From a virus, in the IMG/VR virus record IMGVR_UViG_3300027906_000167, positions 1 through 22,670 of that record: DNA of 22,670 nt. One strand, 5' to 3'. Under the pieces are notes generated by a model. It searched no databases and had not been told where the DNA came from. It was given only the letters and a program-made list of their open reading frames with translations. The position numbers were made by a program, and so were the translations under genes. Position 1 is the first letter of the stretch, and each line of letters opens with the position of its first letter. Shown one piece after another: positions 14,262 through 21,394 of the stretch.

Positions 14262-16586
14262 TTAACAGGTAAACATTGGGCTTGGTACAGTTGTCACTGC
14301 CCGTGATTTAGTACCAACTGCTACATTATTTATTACTGGTACACGAGTCTTTAATACAACTGTCCTAGGTGGTAGAATGATATCCTGAACAGTTGCATCT
14401 TTCTCCTTCTTCCAAGCAAACTTTGCATGTTGCTCTTGTTGCTTAGCTACCATTGCTTCTATATTAGGTGTTTCACCACCCTGAGAGAATTCTGGTAACT
14501 TCATAGGAGTCAAAAATGGTAGAAGACCACCCTTAGCAAAATCAGATATCCAAGACTCACCTGGTTTAAGACCATGCCTCTTATTAAATGCCTTAATCCT
14601 TAGTGTCTGAAGTTCATCACTAATTGCTCGTGCTTTACTATCTTCATATATCTGATATAAAATCTTTGGTTCAATATGATCACCTGCGGTACCCTCAACA
14701 AGATCCTGAATCTTAGTTGTAGGTTTAATCAACTTCATTGCCTTCAGTTTCCCAAGGATGTCATCATGATGCTTAAGTAAGATGTGATAATATATGAATC
14801 CTAATATCTCATCCATCTCAGTCTCACTTGAGAAGTGAACTAACTCACCATTTTTTATCCTCTGCTCAGTCTTAGTTGTAAACTTAGTCCAAGAATATAC
14901 AAATGTAGGTGGCTCTATATCTTCAGGACCAGTAACAATCTTCCTTATTTTTCCTCCACCAGCATATCCTGATAGTGGTTTCTTCTTAGCAGGTTTACCA
15001 CTAACTACAATCATTTCACCACCATCACCAAAGGATTCTACCTTATCCATCTTCACATCCTTACCAGGATCCTTACCTCTTATAATTTTCCATGCAAATC
15101 CTATGGGATTCTTCATGAAGGCAAATATATTCTTAGCAGCTTTAATAATAAAACCTATAATACCTCCAATTATTTTAATTACACCACTTAATAACCATGT
15201 GATAGGTTTCATTATCCAACCTAACACCTCAAACATCACCTTACCAATCTGACCTAAGAATTTGAATAAGGTACCAAGAAACTCTGTTACACCTGTCTCT
15301 CCAGCAACATCCTTTACTAATTGGAATGCCATACCAAAGAATTTCTGAATAGGTTCAAATAGTGGTTTGATTACTGGTAAGAATGTCTTACCTACCCACT
15401 CACCTAAGAATCCACCTATAGCATTACCAACTATAGGTCCAAATGGTCCTAAGAATGGTGTCAATAAAGCAGATCCTATCATTCCACCTGCTGCCTGACC
15501 AAGACCTGCACCAACTGCTTCAGTCTTATCCTCACCCATAGCAAAACCTGATGCTATACGAGTAAGACCACCAGCTACTGCCAGTCCCTTCTGCATACCA
15601 CCAGGTTGCATTGCCTTCTTACCAAGATTCTTACCAGTTTGTAGTCTGGTAGGATTATTATTTCTGGTATTAAACTGTTTACCAACCTTCCTTGCTTGAT
15701 CGTCTCTACCCTGTGCTCTTAACTTCTTCTGCTGTCTCTCTACTGACTTCTTCTGTGCCTTATATTCTTTCTCAGTGTATATCTTACCTGTCTCTGTATC
15801 CTTATAACCAAACTTACGCCATTGCTCATTTCTTTCCCATGTCAATTCCTTCATGGAAGTATCTCTAAAGAGATTCTTTACCTTTGTGCCATCACTGAAT
15901 AGTTTTAATGGGTTTAATAGATACCGCAGGGTCATAAACCCTGTGAATAATTGTAATAATCCTGTTAGAGGTGCAAATGCTTTAGCAATACCTGTCTGAC
16001 CACCAGCACCAAAGATATTAGTAATACCTTTGGCGTACATATTGACACCAAATCCTAGGATCTTAAAGGCAAACTTACCTATAGCAGCAACTAACTTAAA
16101 GACTCTAGCTGCATCCTTTGCTTTCTGTGGATTAGACAGCCATTTAAAGACTGCCATTGTAACAAATATATCAAATATAGGTGATAGGAAGTTACCTATC
16201 ATCTCAAAGAATCCCAAGGCTTTTTCTTTTGCCTTCTCCTTCATGGGATCTGCTTGCTTCTTCTTCCCAGGTTTCTTCTCTGCCTTATCCTCTTTCTTAT
16301 TCCTCTGTTCAAACTTGAACATGTTTTTAAAACCTTTAGTCCATTTCTGGAATACATTAAGGTCTTGTTTCTCTTCTGCTACGTCCTCCTTAACCTGTCT
16401 ATTACTATCTACACGTAACCAATCTCTTTCAAATGTAATGAGTTTCTCTGTCTCTACCTGATTATGACTAATGCTAGTTACTGTTACACCAGTACGATTG
16501 ATACCCTTCCGAATCTGATTGAAAGTTCCAGAATAGGCACCATCTTCTTTGATGGGTTTGATTTTAACGTAACTCTTAATTGCCAT
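14262..16586 (-). CDS. Tape-measure-like protein A (paralogue of the 786-residue protein)
   Basis: This encodes 774 residues. After a soluble N-terminus it has a basic segment (residues about 95-122, with KKEDKAEKKPGKKKQADPMK), then hydrophobic helices (FKWLSNPQKA at 147, AAIGKFAFKI at 167). A Gly-rich hydrophobic block (GPFGPIVGNAIGGFLGEWVG) follows, then long apolar helices, and a C-terminal region with FGDGG, GYAGGG, FAKGG and FSQGG motifs. The same motif order occurs in the next gene. At roughly 1.5 angstroms per residue, a ruler of this length would fit a tail of about 110-120 nm, in the range of T4-like tails; this is a rule-of-thumb estimate. It starts in a TAATG overlap with gp51. Tape-measure or tail-lumen function is inferred. 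Confidence 0.68.
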   Translation of the reverse strand: MAIKSYVKIKPIKEDGAYSGTFNQIRKGINRTGVTVTSISHNQVETEKLITFERDWLRVDSNRQVKEDVAEEKQDLNVFQKWTKGFKNMFKFEQRNKKEDKAEKKPGKKKQADPMKEKAKEKALGFFEMIGNFLSPIFDIFVTMAVFKWLSNPQKAKDAARVFKLVAAIGKFAFKILGFGVNMYAKGITNIFGAGGQTGIAKAFAPLTGLLQLFTGFMTLRYLLNPLKLFSDGTKVKNLFRDTSMKELTWERNEQWRKFGYKDTETGKIYTEKEYKAQKKSVERQQKKLRAQGRDDQARKVGKQFNTRNNNPTRLQTGKNLGKKAMQPGGMQKGLAVAGGLTRIASGFAMGEDKTEAVGAGLGQAAGGMIGSALLTPFLGPFGPIVGNAIGGFLGEWVGKTFLPVIKPLFEPIQKFFGMAFQLVKDVAGETGVTEFLGTLFKFLGQIGKVMFEVLGWIMKPITWLLSGVIKIIGGIIGFIIKAAKNIFAFMKNPIGFAWKIIRGKDPGKDVKMDKVESFGDGGEMIVVSGKPAKKKPLSGYAGGGKIRKIVTGPEDIEPPTFVYSWTKFTTKTEQRIKNGELVHFSSETEMDEILGFIYYHILLKHHDDILGKLKAMKLIKPTTKIQDLVEGTAGDHIEPKILYQIYEDSKARAISDELQTLRIKAFNKRHGLKPGESWISDFAKGGLLPFLTPMKLPEFSQGGETPNIEAMVAKQQEQHAKFAWKKEKDATVQDIILPPRTVVLKTRVPVINNVAVGTKSRAVTTVPSPMFTC
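14327..14334 (-). promoter_or_regulatory. Candidate late promoter before tape-measure-like B
   Basis: The minus strand reads AATAAATA, one base off consensus, 68 bases upstream of the 786-residue gene. It is inside the end of the previous coding sequence, so chance is possible. Confidence 0.3.
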
Positions 16587-16771
16587 TAGAGAGCCATTTT
16601 ATTCTCGTCTGCTTTTTGCCTTCTCTCTTCCTCTTGAATATGAGCAATAAGAAGGTTCACGTATACATCACGTTCCCACGGTATCATGTCTTCCAACTCA
16701 GTCAGAGAGTATTTGTGATGTTGCATTAATGCGAAGTTAGTCTTGTAGTAATTCTCAAGACTGTCATGCAT
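16586..16771 (-). CDS. 51: gp51-like baseplate hub assembly protein
   Basis: This encodes 61 residues starting MHDSLENYYKTNFALMQHHK. The central SLTELEDMIPWERDVYVNLL is followed by a charged helix (AHIQEEERRQKADENK). The 'I.WER..Y...L' pattern and placement directly after gp26 fit the small cyanophage proteins named gp51, an assembly factor for the baseplate hub that is not part of the finished virion in T4. The gap to gp26 is five bases, and its stop overlaps the next ATG by one base (TAATG). The naming is based on position and size; sequence similarity to T4 gp51 itself is weak as far as I can judge. Confidence 0.68.
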   Translation of the reverse strand: MHDSLENYYKTNFALMQHHKYSLTELEDMIPWERDVYVNLLIAHIQEEERRQKADENKMAL

Positions 16772-16776
16772 TAACG

Positions 16777-17481
16777 CTACTCGAAAAAACTTGCTAGTCC
16801 CTCCAGTACAAGATCACTCTCAACTTTTGTCTTAGGGTTAGTTACCTTTAATGTATATGCCAACTTAGGCATGGTCTCAAAGAAATTTTGAATCTTTGCA
16901 AACTGCTCTGCATTCAGGTCTTCAAGGAAATCTAATGCTTCCTTCTTAGTGAAAGAGTCATAGACTTCTTCTTTATCAAATACCTGAGCAATACATCCTG
17001 CAGCTAATTCAAATACATCCTCTATATTAGGGTTATCAGAAAGATTCTGTTGAATGAATATATCTAATGAAGGATACTTCATTATCACACCAACACTCTC
17101 ATCTAATTGAATCTTAGAATCATGTCCTTCTGGTATCTGCACATCTACCTGACCAAGAGGTACCTGCACATCAACTTGAGTTTCATCATCATCTGGACAA
17201 GTGACTTTAAATTCACTTACCTCACCAACAGCAACAGATCTAATCTTAAGGAAAATATATTCAATCTCAAAAGTAGCGAGATTCTCAACCTTAGTTTTTA
17301 AATTGGTACAGTTTTTAATTATAGTCTTCACTGCTTTGACCATCTGCTTGTTGTCTTGCGACTCCATAGCGAGATAGAGTAATTTCTCTTCCTTAACTAG
17401 GAATGGTCTATATGATATTTGTGTGCCTGTAACAGGCAGGGTCGCTTCATACTCAGGTATGGCTAACTTAGGTAATGGCAT
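16777..17481 (-). CDS. 26: gp26-like baseplate hub protein
   Basis: This encodes 234 residues of the T4 gp26/base-plate family. The N-terminal pattern 'P.y...LP.tg..i.yRPflvkEek.L..a.es.d' is clear (YEATLPVTGTQISYRPFLVK, then EEKLLYLAMES). It is followed by IIKNCTN and FEIEYIFLKIRSVAVGE, then a Cys-containing segment, VTCPDDDETQ, in place of the usual two-cysteine motif. A helical C-terminal half follows (FFETMPKLAYTL). It is a hub component in T4. ATG 17481 is the only sensible start. A TCTAAATA element overlapping the gp54 stop lies 23 bases upstream. Confidence 0.9.
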   Translation of the reverse strand: MPLPKLAIPEYEATLPVTGTQISYRPFLVKEEKLLYLAMESQDNKQMVKAVKTIIKNCTNLKTKVENLATFEIEYIFLKIRSVAVGEVSEFKVTCPDDDETQVDVQVPLGQVDVQIPEGHDSKIQLDESVGVIMKYPSLDIFIQQNLSDNPNIEDVFELAAGCIAQVFDKEEVYDSFTKKEALDFLEDLNAEQFAKIQNFFETMPKLAYTLKVTNPKTKVESDLVLEGLASFFE

Positions 17482-17503
17482 AACGATTGCATTATTATAA
17501 TTC

Positions 17504-17511
17504 TATTTAGA
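17504..17511 (-). promoter_or_regulatory. Weak candidate late promoter before gp26
   Basis: The minus strand reads TCTAAATA, 23 bases upstream of the gp26 ATG, spanning the TAA stop of gp54. It matches the last six positions of the late octamer only partly, but sits where late promoters sit elsewhere in this window. Confidence 0.3.
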
Positions 17512-18259
17512 CACCAAATCCAGCTGCATTTGTCTGTGATCTGTCAATACCAGTGGCAGATAGTCCATCAGATGCAGCATTGACATATCTGTCTGGAGTA
17601 TTAACTCCCATCATGTCAGAACCAACACCATCAAACCTATATCTCTCATGCTTGAACTTAACACTAAACTTAACTAGGTTAGTAGGTCCATTACTATATG
17701 TTGCTCCACCCATGTCATAAGGCCATGCTCCGAAGAATTGCCAAACTGCCATTGATGCATTAAGTCTCTGTCTATAAATTGAATTTGCCTCTGTGAGACC
17801 TTCCCAACTAATAGGAGATCCAACTTCCCATTTTGTTACTATAAGATTAGTAGTATACTCTTCATACAGTCCAGATCTATTCTCCATGTCTGGTGCTGCC
17901 CAATTCATCCAATGCTCAAAAAATCTACGATGATATTGATATTTGTCTGATATAAAGGTAATATCTAAATCATTATTCTGTTGTATCCTTGCATGTGAAT
18001 ATCCTGCACCTTGCCATGCTTGTGCTACTGGAGTATCTAATATTCTCTTACCAGGTATAGACACTTGATCTGCCATATAATTCATGGCATCAAATGCCCA
18101 CCTCTTATCCTTGACTACAAATTGAGTATTTGCTGCCATACATGTAGGAATCCATAATTTAACACCATAAAGATTGGATCTGGAAGGTTCTAGTCTTCCT
18201 GCCGTGACCCTTTCCTTAAAATCTGCAAAACTATTTGGGTTTGATGAAGTTGAAGGCAT
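17507..18259 (-). CDS. 54: gp54-like baseplate/tail-tube initiator
   Basis: This encodes 250 residues from ATG 18259 (MPSTSSNPNSFADFKERVTA...). The frame is open 29 codons further, but that would overlap the upstream gene almost fully; the chosen ATG lies four bases after that gene's stop. Tube-fold features include NNDLDITFISDKYQYHRRFF, EHWMNWAAP, TNLIVTKWEVG, a conserved AWPYDMGG segment, and FSVKFKHERYRF. In T4, gp54 sits on gp48 and starts polymerisation of the gp19 tail tube. Placement next to gp26 and near gp48 agrees. The C-terminal 40 residues are polar and likely flexible. Confidence 0.8.
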   Translation of the reverse strand: MPSTSSNPNSFADFKERVTAGRLEPSRSNLYGVKLWIPTCMAANTQFVVKDKRWAFDAMNYMADQVSIPGKRILDTPVAQAWQGAGYSHARIQQNNDLDITFISDKYQYHRRFFEHWMNWAAPDMENRSGLYEEYTTNLIVTKWEVGSPISWEGLTEANSIYRQRLNASMAVWQFFGAWPYDMGGATYSNGPTNLVKFSVKFKHERYRFDGVGSDMMGVNTPDRYVNAASDGLSATGIDRSQTNAAGFGV

Positions 18260-18263
18260 GATC

Positions 18264-18743
18264 TTATTTAAGTTTTGTCCATATAATGCTACTTGGTACT
18301 TCCATTGTCCTACCAAGACCTTGAGGTCTAATAACAAACTGTTCAACTGGAAGTGGTGTCATGTCTCGCAACTCTTCTTGAGGTACATTATATGCTCTAG
18401 TGACACTAGACATAAAGTATTTATGGTGACAACGCATAGGATATGAAATACCACCTGCTGCCCAGGTATTTGCCATACTTTTCCTACTATTAGGTCTCAA
18501 ATAGTGCATATTACCACCAGAGAATTGCTTCTTCTGGTAATCAACGTCTGTAATCAACGTCATAGGGAAAGTATCCCAGAATTTCAGATCTGGTGTCTGA
18601 GCTGAATAATTGAAGAATATAATATCACCCACAGTAAAACCACCAGTATATTCCTCCAGTCCATACTGGAGTTGCTCTCTATACCATTGTTTAGACTGTT
18701 TGACTCCCATTGCTAAGTCTTTTACGTCTGTGAAGATACTCAT
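18264..18743 (-). CDS. Unassigned 159-residue virion/morphogenesis protein
   Basis: The product begins MSIFTDVKDLAMGVKQSKQW. Its core has GDIIFFNYSAQTPDLKFWDT followed by FPMTLITDV, then FSGGNMHYLRPNSR, so it shows a 'F.Y.a......wD.fP' and 'G.N.HYL' pattern that I associate with small proteins of T4-like phages, though I cannot name the family with certainty. It has no signal peptide or membrane helix. It overlaps gp4 by ATGA and precedes gp54 by four bases, so it belongs to the head/tail completion set. Tail completion (gp3-like) or neck functions are possible. I have not used a gp number because I cannot confirm one. Confidence 0.75.
   Translation of the reverse strand: MSIFTDVKDLAMGVKQSKQWYREQLQYGLEEYTGGFTVGDIIFFNYSAQTPDLKFWDTFPMTLITDVDYQKKQFSGGNMHYLRPNSRKSMANTWAAGGISYPMRCHHKYFMSSVTRAYNVPQEELRDMTPLPVEQFVIRPQGLGRTMEVPSSIIWTKLK
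18418..18425 (-). promoter_or_regulatory. Candidate internal late promoter upstream of gp54
   Basis: The minus strand reads CATAAATA, the same octamer as before CP12. It lies within the 159-residue gene, 158 bases upstream of the gp54 start. It may be a chance match. Confidence 0.3.
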
Positions 18744-19174
18744 ACGTTTAAATGTTTCTCTGTGAGTATAATGAATGAAAACCCTTTATGTGCACAAAAT
18801 TGCCTTGCTGCTCTCCATTTAGCACTATTTACATTCCAAGTCTTAACTTCACTCAGAAAGGTCCGAGCCTTCTGCGATTTACGCTTAGGGGGTTTAGTTT
18901 GATAAGCTGGTTTGATCTCGATGATCGATTTGGCAATTCCTCCGTTCTTGGTTCTTGCTCTAACATAGAAATCAGGATAATAACGGTGAATCCTGTTATC
19001 CAAAGGAGACTTATAAGGTATAATAATTTCTTCACTTCCCCACTCTAAAACGTTGTTATTATTGTCACACCAGTGCATGAACTTCTTTTCCCACAAACTT
19101 CTATAAATAACATTAGTGTGATCACCTTTGTACTTATGTTTGTTTGATGGTCGGAATTTTCCTTTATAAGACAT
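18740..19174 (-). CDS. 4: gp4-like head completion nuclease
   Basis: This encodes 144 residues from ATG 19174; a longer frame reading back to 19243 would overlap gp48, and the family begins MxxKGKF as here (MSYKGKFRPSNKHKYKGDHT). Features are IYRSLWEKKFMHWCD (E29), a GSEEIIIPY strand, RIHRYYPDFYV (D68) and SIIEIKP (E86, K88), a TnsA-like PD-(D/E)xK nuclease pattern, then KTWNVNSAKWRAARQF and GFSFIILTEKHL. In T4, gp4 (50/65) is needed to complete the head. Its start codon shares the CATG at 19172-19175 with the divergent gp48. It overlaps the 159-residue gene by ATGA. Its own promoter must lie inside gp48. Confidence 0.9.
   Translation of the reverse strand: MSYKGKFRPSNKHKYKGDHTNVIYRSLWEKKFMHWCDNNNNVLEWGSEEIIIPYKSPLDNRIHRYYPDFYVRARTKNGGIAKSIIEIKPAYQTKPPKRKSQKARTFLSEVKTWNVNSAKWRAARQFCAHKGFSFIILTEKHLNV
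19102..19109 (+). promoter_or_regulatory. Late promoter for gp48-gp53, inside gp4
   Basis: The plus strand reads TATAAATA, the exact late octamer, 63 bases upstream of the gp48 ATG. It lies within the gp4 coding sequence on the other strand, because there is no space between the two genes. Confidence 0.7.
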
Positions 19175-20168
19175 GGCAGTAACTGTATTTCCCAGAGCGA
19201 AACCTTTAGGAGTCAATTCAGCGAGTAGTAGAGAAACAATCACAGATGGTGCTGCATTCCCAACTGAAGTAATCGATTATCTAAAATTTGAAGTATTCGA
19301 TCAAAAATCAGATAGATTAAATGACACGATATATCTCTATTTACCCAAGCAACTAACTGAAAAGCATAGTCAAGGGTGGGGTCAAGCAAATCTAGGACCA
19401 GCAGGTGAAGCAATGTTAGGAATAGCAGCATCTGCTGCTAATGCTGATACTGGTGGTATTGATACTGATAGTGTTGCTGCTGATATTGAGAAAGCAGCAA
19501 AAGCAGCAATGCCACAAATAGGATATAAAGCTGCTTCCAAAGTCATAAATGCTGCTATATCTGCAACTGGTGGTACTGGACAAGTAAGTAGAGAGCAATT
19601 AACCTCTATAATTGGTAAAAAGATATTCAACCCATACGCAGAAGCAACATATGAAGGTCAAGGGTCATTTAGAGACCATTCCTGGAATTGGGAAATGGCA
19701 CCTAAGAGCACCGCTGATGCTAAGGAAATATACAACATTATTCGTAAATTTAGAGGATATTCACTACCTGGTAAAAGTGGACAAAATTGGTTAACAATAC
19801 CAGAATACTTCAAACTTAGCACTGTTAGATATATTGATAAAGGTGGCGGTAATGAAGAAATCGCTGACCCTGGAAAAGGTGGTCAAGGTGGTATTCTAAG
19901 TCAAGTACTACAATTCCCAACAAAGATGGTCTGCACTAACGTTACCATTGGAATGCCTGACTATACATCTCTAAAATCTTCATACGCTGGATCCAGATTT
20001 ATGGATTTTGGTGCTGTGAAGTATAATCTATCACTATCATTCAAAGAGACTGAATTCCTTACAAAAGAGACTTATGGATTTGATCCAAAAGAGGCAATCC
20101 TGGATGATGCGATTAACAGTATCCTAGGTGACTTTCCACCAAACCCACCTTCTGCAAACATAGCATAA
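19173..20168 (+). CDS. 48: gp48-like baseplate tail-tube cap protein
   Basis: This encodes 331 residues starting MAVTVFPRAKPLGVNSASSR. An N-terminal strand region (LKFEVFDQKSDRLNDTIYLY, then LPKQL) is followed by an Ala-rich, Gly-rich insert (about 77-135, GEAMLGIAASAANADTGG...AAISATGG). The tube-fold core follows: NPYAEATYEGQGSFRDHSWN, WEMAPKSTADAKEIYNIIRKF and YFKLSTVRYID. It ends with LSLSFKETEFLTKETYGFDP. The NPY...F..R.....W.M.P.s..Ea..I..Ii..FR pattern is shared by tail-tube-like baseplate proteins. T4 gp48 caps the baseplate hub and seats gp54. It is transcribed rightwards with gp53, whose ATG overlaps its stop (TAATGG), opposite to the rest of the tail genes. Confidence 0.82.
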   Translation: MAVTVFPRAKPLGVNSASSRETITDGAAFPTEVIDYLKFEVFDQKSDRLNDTIYLYLPKQLTEKHSQGWGQANLGPAGEAMLGIAASAANADTGGIDTDSVAADIEKAAKAAMPQIGYKAASKVINAAISATGGTGQVSREQLTSIIGKKIFNPYAEATYEGQGSFRDHSWNWEMAPKSTADAKEIYNIIRKFRGYSLPGKSGQNWLTIPEYFKLSTVRYIDKGGGNEEIADPGKGGQGGILSQVLQFPTKMVCTNVTIGMPDYTSLKSSYAGSRFMDFGAVKYNLSLSFKETEFLTKETYGFDPKEAILDDAINSILGDFPPNPPSANIA

Positions 20169-21007
20169 TGGCATATTTTACTCACTTACCGATTGTTGCA
20201 GTAAGGACATCTAGTTACCGTCAAAATAACGTAGATCCTTATACTCTTGCAAGAAACCTCTTCAGAAGGATCAAAATACGTGAAAGTCTGGAAGATGTCA
20301 TATTGGGATTTGACCAATATACCATTGCAGTCAATGAAAGACCAGATCAAGTGGCATACAAGAAATATGGTAATATGTCATATGACTGGGTTGTATTGTT
20401 ATGTAACAATATCGTGAATCTATATGAAGAATGGCCCATGGCAGAAGATGAGCTAGAAAGGTATATTGACAATGTATATGATGAAGATGCCGATTCTGTC
20501 CATCATTGGGTAACTCAAAGAATCACAGATCAGAAGGGACGCATCCTAGTAAAAGAAGATCGCATAGTGCCCGAAGATTACACTGTTACTAGACCTGATG
20601 GAACCTTAGTACCTAAAGATGAGACCGTTAGACCTATTTCAGTCTATGACCACGAAGCTGGTAAAAACGACTATAAACGGAATATTTACCTTTTAAGGAA
20701 AGAGTATGTAACTGGGTTTGTTGAAGAATTTACCAGTTTGGTCGGATATCTTCCAAATAGCGAAACTGACGAACAAACAGGAGCTAAGAGATCGATCAAT
20801 ACTACCGAAGAGCAGTTTCAGACCGTTAAACCGACTTATAGCACAAATATCGGTCAAACGAGTTCTATCGAATTTGCTTCAGAAGCAGATTACTCGTCTA
20901 AGGAGTTTGACACCTCTGGTGCCACTATTAGCGAAGGTGACGTATTATCAGATGGAAGCACAGTGGCAGTTACGTCTGCTGGCACTGGATCCACGTCAGG
21001 ATATTAA
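20168..21007 (+). CDS. 53: gp53-like baseplate wedge protein with a low-complexity tail
   Basis: This encodes 279 residues. The N-terminus MAYFTHLPIVAVRTSSYRQN and the segment ERPDQVAYKKYGNMSYDWVV followed by LLCNNIVNLYEEWPMAEDEL match the gp53 family ('P..iAy..Ygn...dWvill.N.i..p..eWP.....l..yi'). KRNIYLLRKEYVTGFVEEF follows. In T4, gp53 links wedges into the hexagonal baseplate. From about residue 205 the sequence turns Ser/Thr/Gly-rich (TNIGQTSSIEFASEADYSSK..., ending GTGSTSGY), an extension that looks disordered. It begins in an overlap with the gp48 stop codon and is followed by a strong bidirectional terminator. Confidence 0.88.
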   Translation: MAYFTHLPIVAVRTSSYRQNNVDPYTLARNLFRRIKIRESLEDVILGFDQYTIAVNERPDQVAYKKYGNMSYDWVVLLCNNIVNLYEEWPMAEDELERYIDNVYDEDADSVHHWVTQRITDQKGRILVKEDRIVPEDYTVTRPDGTLVPKDETVRPISVYDHEAGKNDYKRNIYLLRKEYVTGFVEEFTSLVGYLPNSETDEQTGAKRSINTTEEQFQTVKPTYSTNIGQTSSIEFASEADYSSKEFDTSGATISEGDVLSDGSTVAVTSAGTGSTSGY

Positions 21008-21021
21008 AAAACCCTACAGAC

Positions 21022-21053
21022 AAAAAAATACCCCCGATTTTTTCGGGGGTTTT
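21022..21053. terminator. Bidirectional rho-independent terminator
   Basis: The stem CCCCCGA/TCGGGGG (21031-21037 and 21043-21049) with a T5 loop is flanked by seven As on the left and TTTT on the right. On both strands the hairpin is followed by a T-run, so it can stop gp53 transcripts (plus) and those of the His-rich gene (minus), which converge here. Confidence 0.9.
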
Positions 21054-21085
21054 GCTTGTTCAGAAATCGAAATAATATACGGGAT

Positions 21086-21394
21086 TTATCGGCACCTTTC
21101 CCATGTAATTACATCACGATGCTCATAATATCCTGGGATGTATGTGTTACCATGACCAAGGTATTGACCTGGTACCCAGTATTTCTTAGTGATTACAACC
21201 TCACACCTTCTCCGTCTTGGACGGTGGTAGTGACCGTGGTCATAGCTCCAGTCCCTCCAATGAGGATTAGGACGGTGACTATGACCATGATGATAGGACT
21301 CCTGAAATGGTTCCCAGAATTCCTTCCATGTTAGTGCTTCTGCTCTCACAGGTGCTGCGAAGAGTAGAAGTGGGAGAAACAGGAGTCTTTTCAT
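21086..21394 (-). CDS. Secreted His/Arg-rich small protein, unknown function
   Basis: This encodes 102 residues. MKRLLFLPLLLFAAPVRAEA is a clear signal peptide with likely cleavage after VRA. The mature part has a His-rich segment (YHHGHSHRPNPHWRDWSYDH, then GHYHRPRRRRC, about residues 34-64) and an aromatic/Gly/Pro motif (KKYWVPGQYLGHGNTYIPGY, about 70-89) reminiscent of bacterial YxWVPGxW envelope proteins. Export to the periplasm or outer surface is predicted; the His-rich stretch could bind metal. Two cysteines (64 and 101) could form a disulfide. It starts in a TAATG overlap with the gp32 stop and ends before the shared terminator. A signal peptide on a phage gene coupled to gp32 is unusual; the function is unknown. 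Confidence 0.78.
   Translation of the reverse strand: MKRLLFLPLLLFAAPVRAEALTWKEFWEPFQESYHHGHSHRPNPHWRDWSYDHGHYHRPRRRRCEVVITKKYWVPGQYLGHGNTYIPGYYEHRDVITWERCR

Noticed and set aside
16030-16461. 143-residue plus-strand open frame opposite tape-measure-like A
   Set aside because: It mirrors the hydrophobic and Lys-rich codons of the gene on the other strand. No promoter or start signal is seen.
18260-18346. N-terminal extension of gp54 upstream of ATG 18259
   Set aside because: It would overlap almost completely with the end of the 159-residue gene; the ATG four bases after that stop gives the family-like start.
19175-19243. Longer gp4 start inside gp48
   Set aside because: The T4-type gp4 N-terminus begins at the ATG at 19174; the extra residues are encoded opposite gp48 codons.
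19338-19344. GTAAATA element on the minus strand as the gp4 promoter
   Set aside because: It differs from the late consensus and lies about 165 bases upstream within gp48; too weak to list as a site.
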